From assembly GCA_964420835.1 (NCBI GenBank), contig CAYQUO010000014.1, positions 27,809 to 91,808 of the forward strand: a stretch of DNA of 64,000 bases. Reading direction: 5' to 3'. Position 1 is the stretch's first letter, and every line of letters starts with the position of its first letter. Both the position numbers and the translations under genes were made by a program. The notes below the pieces were generated by a model, which saw only the letters and a program-made list of their open reading frames with translations, was not told the DNA's origin and did not search any database. Positions 42,743 to 51,994 of the stretch are shown piece by piece. This DNA is from CAYQUO01 sp964420835 (lineage in GTDB: Bacteria; Chloroflexota; Anaerolineae; Anaerolineales; Anaerolineaceae).

Positions 42743-43852
42743 ATGACTTTAACTGACTTATCCTATCAGATGAAACGCCGCGGACGAGAAGAACTGTTGC
42801 AGCACCTGCAAAATTTTAACCTGGAGATTAAACCAACTGTGGGCATCTGGTATTTTGGGGCAGGAGGCAGCCGATTCCATGAACCTTATACCAAGGATTT
42901 AACCATCGGTGAACGCTTGGAACTCGTGGCGGAGACGGCCCGCTTTGGTGTAAAAGGGGTGGAGGCCCATTATCCGACTGAAATTAATGAAGAAAATCTA
43001 TCCCTGTACCAACAACTGGAAAAGGAAACCGACATACGTGTAGTGGGGGTGGGTCCTTTTAGTTTCTATTACCGTGATTATGAGTTTGGCACATTATCGA
43101 ACCCATACCCCGAATACCAGGAAAAAGCCCGTCAGATCCTGGTGCGCTCTCTTCGCATGGCACGAGCGGTCAGAGCCGAAGGAATGGGACTTTGGCCTGG
43201 GATTGATGGCTACACCATTTCATTTGGACAGCATTACTATTCCATGTGGGATCGTTTTGAAGAGGCATTGGCATCGGCTATGGATGAAATTCCGGGCGTG
43301 CGGGTTAATGTGGAGCCCAAGCCGTATGAGCCGGCTCCCAACAACATTTATCGTACAACCATGGACGGCTTGTTACTCTGCCGGGATGTGGAAGCACGAC
43401 TTAAAAACCCGGAGAACCGACGTTTATTGGAAGCTGGTCAGGTACTGATGGGCATGCAACCGGAGATCGGCCACATTCGCATGGGTTACGAGGATACACC
43501 ATATGTCTTTAGCCGTATCATGCGGGAGGGCCGCCTGGGGCATACCCATTGGAACAGTCAGCCCCTGGGCAATTATGACCAGGATCTAAATATTGGAGCG
43601 ACTGAGTTTCAACAGGCCGAAGCAGCCCTTTATGCTTTGAAGATGTATGGCTATCGTGGCTATTTTGGCATTGACATCAACCCCGAACGGATGCCTGTGG
43701 TGAAAGCGGTGCAGATCAACTGCCGCGCCCTCGAAATCATGAACGAGCGCATTAACCGACTGCCCCATGAACAAATCCTGGACTGTTACTATGATCCGGC
43801 TGGGCGCCGGGGTGATCTGGAAATGCTGCTACTTGAAAACTATTTGGGTTAG
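42743..43852 (+). CDS. Xylose-isomerase-like TIM-barrel sugar isomerase/epimerase
   Basis: This 369-residue protein shows xylose-isomerase-type features: GLWPGIDGYTISFGQHYYSMWDRF, the metal-binding glutamate strand VNVEPKPYEPAP (near residue 190), then MQPEIGHIRMG, LGHTHWNSQP and GIDINPERMP carrying His/Asp ligands. AGGAG lies six bases before the ATG. It is the first structural gene after the LacI regulator and is followed by two sugar kinases. This fits aldose-ketose isomerisation before phosphorylation. The substrate cannot be named; related enzymes act on xylose, rhamnose or 6-deoxy sugars. Confidence 0.75.
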   Translation: MTLTDLSYQMKRRGREELLQHLQNFNLEIKPTVGIWYFGAGGSRFHEPYTKDLTIGERLELVAETARFGVKGVEAHYPTEINEENLSLYQQLEKETDIRVVGVGPFSFYYRDYEFGTLSNPYPEYQEKARQILVRSLRMARAVRAEGMGLWPGIDGYTISFGQHYYSMWDRFEEALASAMDEIPGVRVNVEPKPYEPAPNNIYRTTMDGLLLCRDVEARLKNPENRRLLEAGQVLMGMQPEIGHIRMGYEDTPYVFSRIMREGRLGHTHWNSQPLGNYDQDLNIGATEFQQAEAALYALKMYGYRGYFGIDINPERMPVVKAVQINCRALEIMNERINRLPHEQILDCYYDPAGRRGDLEMLLLENYLG

Positions 43853-43858
43853 AAACGG

Positions 43859-44776
43859 ATGGCGGTAACGGATTGGGATGTTCTGGGTTTTGGCACTGCC
43901 GCAGTGGATGAATTGCTGGCGGTGGGTTCGTTTCCCGTGCCGGACAGGAAAAGCACGCTTCTGTCTGTTGAACGCCAGGGTGGCGGTCAAACAGCCACTG
44001 CCCTGGTAGCTGCTGCCCGTCAGGGAGTGCGTACCGCTTTCTGTTGTCAACTGGGCATGGATGAATTGTCATTGTTCAGTTTAGCTGAATTGGAAAAAGA
44101 AGGGGTGGATTGTTCTCCGTGTATACGCCTTTCTCATGGCAGACCTTATCATTCATTTATCATAGTGGACCGTTCCAAGAACACCCGCACCATTTTGCAC
44201 CAGATCGGCAACATCATCCCACCACTGGATGCAATAACACCCGAATTGCTGGGCCGCACACGCCTGCTGATCCTTGACGATAATATGCAGCAGGCAGCCG
44301 TTCATGTTGCGCGTCTGGCGCAGGTTGCAGGTGTTCCGGTGGTGGCAGATCTTGATTTGGACGGGTTGCCCGTGACAGCCGACCTGTTGCCACTGGTGGA
44401 CCATCTCATTGTGGGCAGTGCCTTTGCTCGACACGTGAGCGGTGAGGAGCAAGAGCCGAAAATGGCTGCCGCGTTAGGCAGCAGGGAACGGGCATGCTGT
44501 GTGGTAACAGCGGGGAGCCGTGGATGTTGGTATACCTGCCATGGGAGCCCTGTACACCATGTGCCTGCTTTTTCAGTAAATGTTCTGGATACCACCGGCT
44601 GCGGCGATGTATTCCACGGTGCCTATGCAGCTGCCCTTGCGCGTGGTGAGAGTGTCCCTCATGCCATTGTTTTGGCCAGTGCCACTGCAGCATTAAAGGC
44701 TAAACAACCAGGCGGGCGTCAGGGCATTCCAGGACTGGCCGAAGTGGAGACTTTTCTTAAGGGTTCCAATGGATAG
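43859..44776 (+). CDS. PfkB/ribokinase-family carbohydrate kinase
   Basis: This 305-residue sugar kinase has the N-terminal GFGTAAVDELLAV, GGGQTATALVAAARQG sugar-binding motif and C-terminal DTTGCGDVFHGAYAAAL, with D250 as catalytic base and the anion hole in GCGD. Its ATG lies six bases after the isomerase stop, and it overlaps the next kinase by eight bases, so the genes are translated together. It would phosphorylate the ketose or other sugar produced by the operon. Confidence 0.87.
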   Translation: MAVTDWDVLGFGTAAVDELLAVGSFPVPDRKSTLLSVERQGGGQTATALVAAARQGVRTAFCCQLGMDELSLFSLAELEKEGVDCSPCIRLSHGRPYHSFIIVDRSKNTRTILHQIGNIIPPLDAITPELLGRTRLLILDDNMQQAAVHVARLAQVAGVPVVADLDLDGLPVTADLLPLVDHLIVGSAFARHVSGEEQEPKMAAALGSRERACCVVTAGSRGCWYTCHGSPVHHVPAFSVNVLDTTGCGDVFHGAYAAALARGESVPHAIVLASATAALKAKQPGGRQGIPGLAEVETFLKGSNG

Positions 44777-45587
44777 GGCACTGTGGCAGCACCTCACACG
44801 TAATGTGCTTTACTTGGACCAGACTTCTCAAAGTCTGCAAATAGACGAGGCAGAAGTGACTCAATATTACCTTCCAATCGCCCGGTATTTACTGGCACGC
44901 CAACAACATGTAATGCAGGCAACGCCAAACCAGGTGCGGCACCCCCGCCTTGTGGTTGCCATAGCAGGCCCGCCGGGGTGTGGAAAATCCGCTTTTGCTA
45001 CAATCCTTTGTTGTGTGTTGAACGCCCTTTCTGAACGTGAGGAGGCGGTTGTGGTGGGATTGGATGGCTGGCATTACCCAAATGCCTATCTGGAAAGTCA
45101 TTATGTAGAAAAGAATGGTCAACTACTGCCGATGATTGCATTCAAAGGTTCTCCAGAGACCTATGATATCCGGGGCATCACCCGGTTCTTAAAAGCCCTT
45201 CAGAGCCGAATGGATTGCATTTTCTTCCCTGTATACAGCCGGGCTGAGCATGAACCGATACCCGATGCCGGCTGTGTTCAGGCCAAGCAGACAACGGTCA
45301 TTCTGGAGGGAAATTACTGGCTCCTGCGGCAACCTCCCTGGATTGACTTTCAGTGCTGTCTGGATGTTCGTATCTTTCTAAGGGCAGATCCAGCGGCGCT
45401 ATTACCAGGGCTCGCGGAGCGACATCGACGGGGCGGAAAATCGGAAGATGTCATTCGGCAGCAGATAAACACGGTCGATTTACCGAATATCAAATTGGTG
45501 TTGGAGCATTCGCTCCCCGCCGAGGTTCAGGTTATTAAATTCAACAGCCGTGAAATCCGTGATGTGATCGGCATTGAGACGCAATGA
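44769..45587 (+). CDS. Uridine-kinase/phosphoribulokinase-like P-loop sugar kinase
   Basis: This 272-residue P-loop kinase has a Walker A motif GPPGCGKS at residues 67-74, the substrate loop VVVGLDGWHYPNAYL, KGSPETYDIRG and VILEGNYWLL typical of the uridine kinase/pantothenate kinase/phosphoribulokinase superfamily, including bacterial fructose-type kinases of this fold. The N-terminal ~55 residues are a helical extension. It overlaps the PfkB kinase by eight bases. Two consecutive kinases suggest stepwise phosphorylation or two substrates. Confidence 0.8.
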   Translation: MDRALWQHLTRNVLYLDQTSQSLQIDEAEVTQYYLPIARYLLARQQHVMQATPNQVRHPRLVVAIAGPPGCGKSAFATILCCVLNALSEREEAVVVGLDGWHYPNAYLESHYVEKNGQLLPMIAFKGSPETYDIRGITRFLKALQSRMDCIFFPVYSRAEHEPIPDAGCVQAKQTTVILEGNYWLLRQPPWIDFQCCLDVRIFLRADPAALLPGLAERHRRGGKSEDVIRQQINTVDLPNIKLVLEHSLPAEVQVIKFNSREIRDVIGIETQ

Positions 45588-45618
45588 GATTTCTGTGGAT
45601 TAATCAAGGAGACAATAT

Positions 45619-47238
45619 ATGAACATGGATAATTCATGGTGGAAACGTGCGGTGTGCTACCAAATTTACCCACGCAGTTATCAGGACAGCAATGATGATG
45701 GCATTGGAGATTTGAACGGCATTCTCTCCCGGCTGGATTATTTGAACGGGAGAGAAGAATCGCTGGGCATCGATGCCATTTGGCTTAACCCGATTTATCC
45801 CTCACCGCAGTATGATTTCGGTTACGATATCATGGATTACCAGGATATCGACCCGCAATATGGGAGCATGGATGATTTTGATCGCCTTCTGGAGGAAGCC
45901 CATCGGCGCAACATACGGATTTTGATGGATATTGTGCCTTCGGTCACATCACACCTGCACCCCTGGTTCATTGAGTCTCGCTCTAGCCGGCGCAGCGCCA
46001 AGCGCGACTGGTACATCTGGAAAGATGCACCGGCGCCAGGTCGTTTGCCTAACAACTGGCAGGCCGTTTTTGGGGGCAATTCGTGGCAATGGGATAAAAA
46101 GACCCAGCAGTATTATTACCACAATTCCCTTTCGGAGCAGCCCGATCTTAATTGGCGCAACCCGGAAGTGGAAAAGGCTATGCTTTCCAACATGGAATTC
46201 TGGTTTAAAAAGGGGGTGGATGGATTTCGCATTGATGTGTTGAACTATGTCTATAAGGATTCACAATTCCGGGATAACCCGCCCTGCCTGGGGAAACGAC
46301 CCTATGAAATGCAGCGCCATGTTTATGACAAGGACCGCCCGGAAGCAGTTGAAGTAGGCTTTAAAATGCGATCCCTGGCAGAACGTTACCCGGGGCGAAT
46401 GCTGGTGGCCGAGGTCTTTGTAAACAACCCTGCTGAGGCGGCGCGTTATTATGGTGAAAATGGCGAAGGGGCCAATCTGGTCTTCAATTTTTCTTTCATG
46501 TATTCGCCATTCTCGGCGACTCATTTCCGTAGTGAGGTACAAGCCTGGGAGGAACAAACCCGTACACGTGGCTGGCCATGCTATTTTCTTTCCAACCATG
46601 ATATTCCCCGCCAGGCCAGCCGGTATGCGGCTGGAAAATGGACGCTGCACCGGGCTCGGGTGGTGGCGGCAATGCTGTTGACCCTGCGCGGGACGCCGTT
46701 TTTATACATGGGGGAAGAAATTGGCATGCTAAACGGGAAAATTAAACGGCATGAGTTGTTGGACCCGATCGGAGTGCATTACTGGCCATTCAACCCCGGA
46801 CGAGATATCGCCCGTACCCCTATGCAATGGAACGCAGAACAATACGCGGGCTTTTCAAAAGCAAAGCCCTGGCTGCCTGTCCACCCGGATTATCCACGGA
46901 TCAACGTGAAAAAGCAGAAGGATGACCCAACTTCACTTTTCAACTGGTATCGAAAACTGATACGAGTGCGACGGCAATCAGAGGCGTTGTCATGTGGAGA
47001 TTATCAGCCGATATTGACCGTGCCACGTGGAGTTTTTGCTTATAAACGTTCCAGCCCAGAGGAGCACGTGCTGGTGGCATTAAATTTTACCCCCCATCGA
47101 AAGACGTTTGCCATGGGCGATGGCACAGCCCGCCGTTTATTGGGCTGGCCGTATGGCACCAGTGACTTGGTTTTGCCAGGAAAGATTGAATTGGAACCTT
47201 ATGGTGTGCTGCTGGCTTCGCTGGAGCCGACCCCATGA
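45619..47238 (+). CDS. GH13 alpha-glucosidase-like enzyme with altered region I
   Basis: This 539-residue glycoside hydrolase family 13 protein is like oligo-1,6-glucosidase. The nucleophile D206 (DGFRIDVLNY), acid/base E265 (LVAEVF) and transition-state Asp D328 (LSNHDIPR) are all present. Region I, normally DxVxNHTS, reads DIVPSVTS at residues 104-111 (codons 45940-45945 give Ser-Val instead of Asn-His). The His of this pair contacts the -1 glucose and is nearly invariant, so activity is doubtful. AAGGAGA precedes the ATG. The downstream transporter is a pseudogene, consistent with relaxed selection. Confidence 0.85.
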   Translation: MNMDNSWWKRAVCYQIYPRSYQDSNDDGIGDLNGILSRLDYLNGREESLGIDAIWLNPIYPSPQYDFGYDIMDYQDIDPQYGSMDDFDRLLEEAHRRNIRILMDIVPSVTSHLHPWFIESRSSRRSAKRDWYIWKDAPAPGRLPNNWQAVFGGNSWQWDKKTQQYYYHNSLSEQPDLNWRNPEVEKAMLSNMEFWFKKGVDGFRIDVLNYVYKDSQFRDNPPCLGKRPYEMQRHVYDKDRPEAVEVGFKMRSLAERYPGRMLVAEVFVNNPAEAARYYGENGEGANLVFNFSFMYSPFSATHFRSEVQAWEEQTRTRGWPCYFLSNHDIPRQASRYAAGKWTLHRARVVAAMLLTLRGTPFLYMGEEIGMLNGKIKRHELLDPIGVHYWPFNPGRDIARTPMQWNAEQYAGFSKAKPWLPVHPDYPRINVKKQKDDPTSLFNWYRKLIRVRRQSEALSCGDYQPILTVPRGVFAYKRSSPEEHVLVALNFTPHRKTFAMGDGTARRLLGWPYGTSDLVLPGKIELEPYGVLLASLEPTP

Positions 47239-48581
47239 AAGACAATACTGATGAAGCAGAAAACAGCGACCGACTGACCATCCCGCAATAGCTGGCCTAT
47301 GGTGTGGGCGACCTGGGGGCCAACCTGGTCTTTAACACCGCTGGTTTCTATCTACTATATTACCAGACCGATATCTCATTGCTGGTGGTGCCTCTGGCTG
47401 GCTTGGTGTTGACCGTGGTGCGTGTTTTTGATGCCTTGATTGATCCCGTGGTTGGCTTTCTTTCCGACCGCACCCGGAGCCGCTGGGGCGTAGGGGGCCA
47501 TTTATCCTCTTGGGAGCCCTGCCGGTGGGTTTGTTTTTCTTTCTATTATTTCAAAACACACGTTTCCGAACACAGAATGGGATGTTCATCTTTTCCATCT
47601 TGATCTATGGGGCTTTTTTTCTTGTCTTATTCGGTGGTCAATGTGCCCTATTGAGCACTTACTCCCGTCCTGAATCAGGGTTTCAACGAGCGGACAACGG
47701 TAAACGGTTTTCGAATGCCATCTCCCATTGTTGGCACCATGATCGCTGCCGGTGTCACACGTCCTCTAGTGGCCTTATTCTCCAATGAAATGGCGGGGTT
47801 TGTATCTGTTGCAGCTTTTTATGCGGTGATCTTCATCCTGATAAGTGTTGTAGTTTTTTGGGGAACACCCGGAAGGGATCGCAGTGTTGCAACGACGTGG
47901 AAGGAGAACATCCTAAGCCAGTATCTGGCTGCATTTAAGAACAGGGCCTTTCTCCTTATCGCCGTGGAGTATGTGTTCCATTCATTCGTTGTCACGGTCA
48001 TCAGTTCCAGCTTGATCTTTTACACGAAATATTATATACGGTATGAAGATTCGATTTCCCCCATCTTTCTGGTGCTATTGCTCACGGCAATGGTTAGCAT
48101 TCCATTGTGGCTTTGGATCAGCAAAAAACTGGACAAGAAAGCGGCTTATGTGGACGGCCTGGCCATCATGCGTGTGGACATGCTGGTCATCTTTTTTCTA
48201 CGTTCCGACCAGGTATCCTGGTTGTACGGCCTGGCAGGGCTGGCCGGTTTGGGCTTGCCCACATTATTTATCATGCCATGGGCAATGATCCCAGACACCA
48301 TCGAATACCATGAACTGTGAATACCGGTCAGAGAAGCGAGCGGGTTTTTTGGTATTTGGAATTTTGGGCTCCATTTGGGAAGTTCTGTGGCAGGGCCTGC
48401 CATTGGGTTGGGATTATCCGCCTTTAATTACGTCCCCAATCTAACCCAGAAAAGTGAACGGACCCTGCTGGGTATCAGGGTTATCTTTTGTCTGCTTCCT
48501 GCTTTATTGATGCTAATTGCGGCTGGCTTACTGGCGTTCTACCCCATCACCAGGCGAAGTTATCAACAGATGCTGGTCTAG
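47235..48581 (+). pseudogene. GPH-family sugar:cation symporter (MelB-like), multiply disrupted
   Basis: Starting at an ATGA overlap with the GH13 gene, the frame reads MKDNTDEAENSDRLTIPQ and then an in-frame TAG at about 47289, followed by LAYGVGDLGANLVFNT, a clear GPH-symporter start. The frame shifts near 47495 (RSRWG then PFILLGALPVG) and back near 47610-47630. It then meets TGA in the YSVVNVPY region (about 47667) and another TGA after DTIEYHEL (48318) before the final helices ending at 48581. The pieces align in order to one MFS/GPH transporter, so three stops and two frameshifts inactivate one former gene. Confidence 0.9.
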
Positions 48582-48715
48582 ATCGAACAACGTCACAAAA
48601 ACATACCGGGTGATAAGTCTGAACCGCAAGCCGGTACTCTAGGATTGTAAAACAACTCCTTCTCCTCGCGATAATTGGCTTATGGTATGAGAACAGTGCT
48701 GATCGTGCATTAATT

Positions 48716-49181
48716 CTATTGATACTTTCCGGTCATATGTTTGACCTGTACTTCCAGTACGCAGATCCTGTCCCGTTCCCGTTCGATCTTCGATCGGTCT
48801 GAGGCAATATGATCGAGGGATTAATTAACCAACAGGAATTCCTGGGCTTGTCTTTTCTCATCGACGTCGCTGAGAATCCTTGCCCTGCCAAATACAATGG
48901 CGCTGCGACAATGGGCGGTGTAAGCCTCCGGAACCACTTGGTCCATCTCGATGACACAGGAGGAGACACGGCCCTCTTTTTTTTATGGCATCCTGTTTTT
49001 ACCCTTCCTTTGCACAATGAAAGAACAGTTTTCCATCCTGAAAGGCAAAGCTCATGGGGGCCGCATACGGATATCCATTGACGCCGTTTACTGCCAGTAC
49101 TCCCGAGGTGCTGGATTGCAGGATGCTGATCGTTTCCGCTTTGAAGAGGAGTTGCTTCTTTCTTCTCATTTCCCCGAACAT
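48716..49181 (-). pseudogene. Pyridoxamine-5'-phosphate-oxidase-family (NimA-like) protein, decayed
   Basis: The minus strand starts MFGEMRRKKQLL, reads SGVLAVNGVNGYPYAAPMSFAF and LFFHCAKEG, then meets TAA. After a frameshift in an A-run it continues CVIEMDQVVPEAYTAHCRSAIVFGRARIL, another TAA, and ends RICVLEVQVKHMTGK. These are, in order, the landmarks of FMN-binding PNPOx-fold proteins annotated as nitroimidazole-resistance/NimA-like. Two stops and a frameshift make it a pseudogene. It lies downstream of the F420 biosynthesis operon on the same strand. Confidence 0.85.
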
Positions 49182-49622
49182 GATCTCACCTCAGTCCAAA
49201 GTTTAAGCAAAGGGGTGTTGAACTCCATAAAGAATGAAGAATAATATCTGATTACCAGGAGCCAATGAACGGGTGCCTGAAACAAGTAAACATTTGCCCT
49301 TATATGGGGTCATACTTTCAGCATCGGGAAACCTAAGGCCAAGTCACCGGCGAACGGTATTGTTCCTGACACAGTTGGGTGGGTGGATGTTCCACCTTCA
49401 ATTTGTCATCCGATTGCAGCATGCTTGCAACAGGTCGTGCTTGAACCATCAAATCGAGTGGCGACATCAATGGTCCTTCCAGTTTATTAAGGAATATTAG
49501 CTAAAGGTTTCATCTGGCCATTGGTGCGATGATGGACGGGTAAGGTTAAATCCGCCAACCCTTTTCCAATATTTGCTTTATAGGTTCTGGGCTGAAATGG
49601 GTTCCGTAAAATACCCATGGTT
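49182..49622. other. Intergenic region between PNPOx remnant and cofC
   Basis: This 441-base gap contains one minus-strand 44-codon frame (49333-49467, beginning MSPLDLMVQARPVASM) with GGAAGG six bases upstream of its ATG. A neighbouring frame reads on as GTIPFAGDLALGFPMLKV, so this may be another decayed gene, but I do not recognise it. No terminator with a T-run is seen after cofC. Confidence 0.3.
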
Positions 49623-50258
49623 TTATTGTATTTTTGCCATAATGGATTTTCCCAATGGATTCTTAAATTCGCCAAGGATCTTAAAATCTTCCGGCAAATC
49701 CAAATCCAGGTTCCATGGCTTCCTGTCGACCACCTTGACAACCATTTTATTTATTTTGGCTTGACCCAGGTGCTTGGAAAAGGAATTATTGCCAAATTTA
49801 TAGCGGACGATACCTGGCGGACGAATGATTAATAAATTCGTGCCCGTATAATGCCTGTCGGGTGCAATAATCATTTCTGAAGGATATTCAGAAAGGCTGA
49901 TCACATCATCGATGTCTTTGGAGGTGACCAGTGGCAAATCTATGGGCATAATCATCAGGCTATCTGCCTGATTCTCCATGGCAGATTTGGTCCCGAGGTC
50001 GATTGCTTTATTTAATTCCGGTTGACCAGGTTCTTTTATGGTACGCACCCGAAATTGTCTGGCTACATCAAGCAGTCCTTCATCCTGGCTTACAACAATT
50101 ATTTCCGCTATACGGGTGGAGTTGCTTATGGCAGTTAAAGTATTTAATACCAATTTATGGACAACTTCCACACGGATTTCTTCCGACAATATTTCAGCAA
50201 GCCTTGACTTCCCTTTATTCAGTTGCTTAATCGGAATTATTGCCCACCTGTTCGTCAT
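49623..50258 (-). CDS. cofC: 2-phospho-L-lactate (or phosphoenolpyruvate) guanylyltransferase
   Basis: This 211-residue nucleotidyltransferase activates phospholactate or phosphoenolpyruvate with GTP for F420 synthesis. Motifs are WAIIPIKQLNKGKSRLAEIL (nucleotide loop), LMIMPIDLPLVTSKDID (metal Asp) and GTNLLIIRPPG with FGNNSFSKH, all typical of CofC. The Asp-rich C-terminus LDLDLPEDF matches the family's 'D-x-D-T/P-x-D-L' end. It is free-standing, unlike actinobacterial fusions. It begins six bases after the cofD stop and is last in the npdG-cofE-cofD-cofC transcript. Confidence 0.92.
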   Translation of the reverse strand: MTNRWAIIPIKQLNKGKSRLAEILSEEIRVEVVHKLVLNTLTAISNSTRIAEIIVVSQDEGLLDVARQFRVRTIKEPGQPELNKAIDLGTKSAMENQADSLMIMPIDLPLVTSKDIDDVISLSEYPSEMIIAPDRHYTGTNLLIIRPPGIVRYKFGNNSFSKHLGQAKINKMVVKVVDRKPWNLDLDLPEDFKILGEFKNPLGKSIMAKIQ

Positions 50259-50264
50259 ATTTTT

Positions 50265-51200
50265 TCAACCAGAAAATGAACATCCAAATTGCAGGACTTC
50301 TTCAGCAAGTCTTTTTCTGTCTTGCCCATCTTTCATTAACACATTGGTCGTATATGGGGTGATACCCAAACCGTCCATCCCTTGCCACTCGTGAATGTCA
50401 TTCTTGTCCAGGACAAAACCTTTAATGATATCCCGGTAGTACCAGGCGATGGTTTTTGCCGATGGTTGAAGTTTCAACTCAACCAGGATTTTTGCCAAAG
50501 GCCCTTTGACAGCCTGTCCTTTAATGATCGGCGATATTGATATGACCACCTTGTTGAGAAGGCTCTCCCGGATCTTTTCTATTGACAGGATTGGATCAAT
50601 ACTAAGAAACGGGTTTGATGGACAAAATACAAGAAAATCTGATGACTGGATGAATTCAAGTATACCTGGCGCCGGTGTCGCGGTTTGCGCACCTGAGAAG
50701 TTAAAGGAACGGATTGTAGGTTTGCACCCATGCTTCACAAAATATTCTTGAAATCCAATTTCACCAAATTCCTTCGTATTCAGTTTGGTTTGAACCACAT
50801 CATTCGTCATGGGTAGAATCTGATGTTGGATTCCCCAACTTTTACAGATTGCTCCAGTTACCTGACTTAGCGTGTGCCCCGATTTCAATAACGCTGTTCG
50901 ATAAATATGTGTGGCCAGATCATGATCACCGAGTTTGAACCAACCCGGTAACCCCAGTTGCACAAGCTCGTCGAGAACCACCCAGGATTCATCTCTCCTG
51001 CCCCAGCCTTTAATCTCGTCTGCTTTTTTCGCCAGGGTATGGCAAACGGTGTCGATGTCAGGGCTTATCCATAAACCCATGTGCTCGAAATCATCGCCGG
51101 TGTTTACGATAACCATCAGTTCGTCTTTGTTTAGCAATGATGCCAATCCATCCGCTAGCCTGGCACCACCAACACCCCCGGCAAATGCAGTTACTTTCAT
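50265..51200 (-). CDS. cofD: 2-phospho-L-lactate transferase
   Basis: This 311-residue protein transfers the phospholactyl/phosphoenolpyruvyl group to the deazaflavin Fo. It starts MKVTAFAGGVGGARLADGL, the CofD nucleotide-binding signature. NTGDDFEHMGLWISPDIDTVCHTLA and FKLGDHDLATHIYRT are diagnostic, and VFCPSNPFLSIDPIL is the second substrate motif. The ATG at 51200 begins the conserved domain; the longer open frame is ignored. It follows cofE by 19 bases. Fo synthase (cofG/cofH or fbiC) is not in the window, so it must be encoded elsewhere. Confidence 0.95.
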   Translation of the reverse strand: MKVTAFAGGVGGARLADGLASLLNKDELMVIVNTGDDFEHMGLWISPDIDTVCHTLAKKADEIKGWGRRDESWVVLDELVQLGLPGWFKLGDHDLATHIYRTALLKSGHTLSQVTGAICKSWGIQHQILPMTNDVVQTKLNTKEFGEIGFQEYFVKHGCKPTIRSFNFSGAQTATPAPGILEFIQSSDFLVFCPSNPFLSIDPILSIEKIRESLLNKVVISISPIIKGQAVKGPLAKILVELKLQPSAKTIAWYYRDIIKGFVLDKNDIHEWQGMDGLGITPYTTNVLMKDGQDRKRLAEEVLQFGCSFSG

Positions 51201-51219
51201 TGTGTATAGTACCTGTAGA

Positions 51220-51984
51220 TCACAAGAAGAGGTCCAATTCCTTTGGTCGTATGAGATCCTGGGCGGTGGATTCGCATAGCGGATAAGGAAAACCTCTAAC
51301 ATGTATCACAGGAGTTCCCTCGTTCGCCTGCCCCATAACCAATGAGGCAGCAGCCGCCAATTCATCCGCAGCAGAAATCTGTGAGGACCTCAAGGTGTAT
51401 CCGAATAGATCTTCCCTGCCGATCAAATTAACGATTGCCGGAACCCCTGCAATTCCAATGGATACGCCAACCGTTCCCAATCGCCAAGCCCGGCCATGGG
51501 AATCAATGATCAGGACGCCAATGGCAACCTGGTTTTTTCCACCCAACCCATCCCTGAGTTTTTGGGCACTTCTGTCCGGGTTTTCCGGGAGGAGCAAAAC
51601 CCAATCGTGTGATCCCATTTCATCTGCAGGCCCGACATTTGAATGGTCGATTCCTGCGTTGGCACAAACAAATCCCAATCTGTGTTTGACGATGATCACC
51701 CCTGGTCTTATACGTAATACTTCTTGACTTTCCTGGATAATGGCCTGGATGAGCTTGGGGTCTTTCTTGCTCTCCTGGGCGATTTTCATGGCATTTTCAG
51801 ATGGTTTAATTGTATTTAAATCAAGAAACCGCCCTTCTGCTTTTGAGACGATCTTTTGAGCAAGCACCAGGATATCGCCATTCTGAAGGGTGATCTGGTT
51901 TTGTTGCAGAGAGTGATGGATGACTTCAACCAGATCATCAAGAACATGGATGAATGGGAACCCCAGGAGGGGAGTAAGTATCAT
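51220..51984 (-). CDS. cofE: Coenzyme F420-0:L-glutamate ligase
   Basis: This 254-residue GTP-dependent ligase adds glutamates to F420-0. Signature segments are NGDILVLAQKIVSKAEGR, RPGVIIVKHRLGFVCANAGIDHSNV (with the metal-binding Asp), IGVLIIDSHGRAWRLGTVGVSIGIAG and AADELAAAASLVMGQ. The length matches archaeal-type monofunctional CofE; the C-terminal nitroreductase-like domain found in mycobacterial FbiB is absent. It lies ten bases downstream of npdG. Confidence 0.95.
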   Translation of the reverse strand: MILTPLLGFPFIHVLDDLVEVIHHSLQQNQITLQNGDILVLAQKIVSKAEGRFLDLNTIKPSENAMKIAQESKKDPKLIQAIIQESQEVLRIRPGVIIVKHRLGFVCANAGIDHSNVGPADEMGSHDWVLLLPENPDRSAQKLRDGLGGKNQVAIGVLIIDSHGRAWRLGTVGVSIGIAGVPAIVNLIGREDLFGYTLRSSQISAADELAAAASLVMGQANEGTPVIHVRGFPYPLCESTAQDLIRPKELDLFL

Positions 51985-51994
51985 ATCCTGATGC

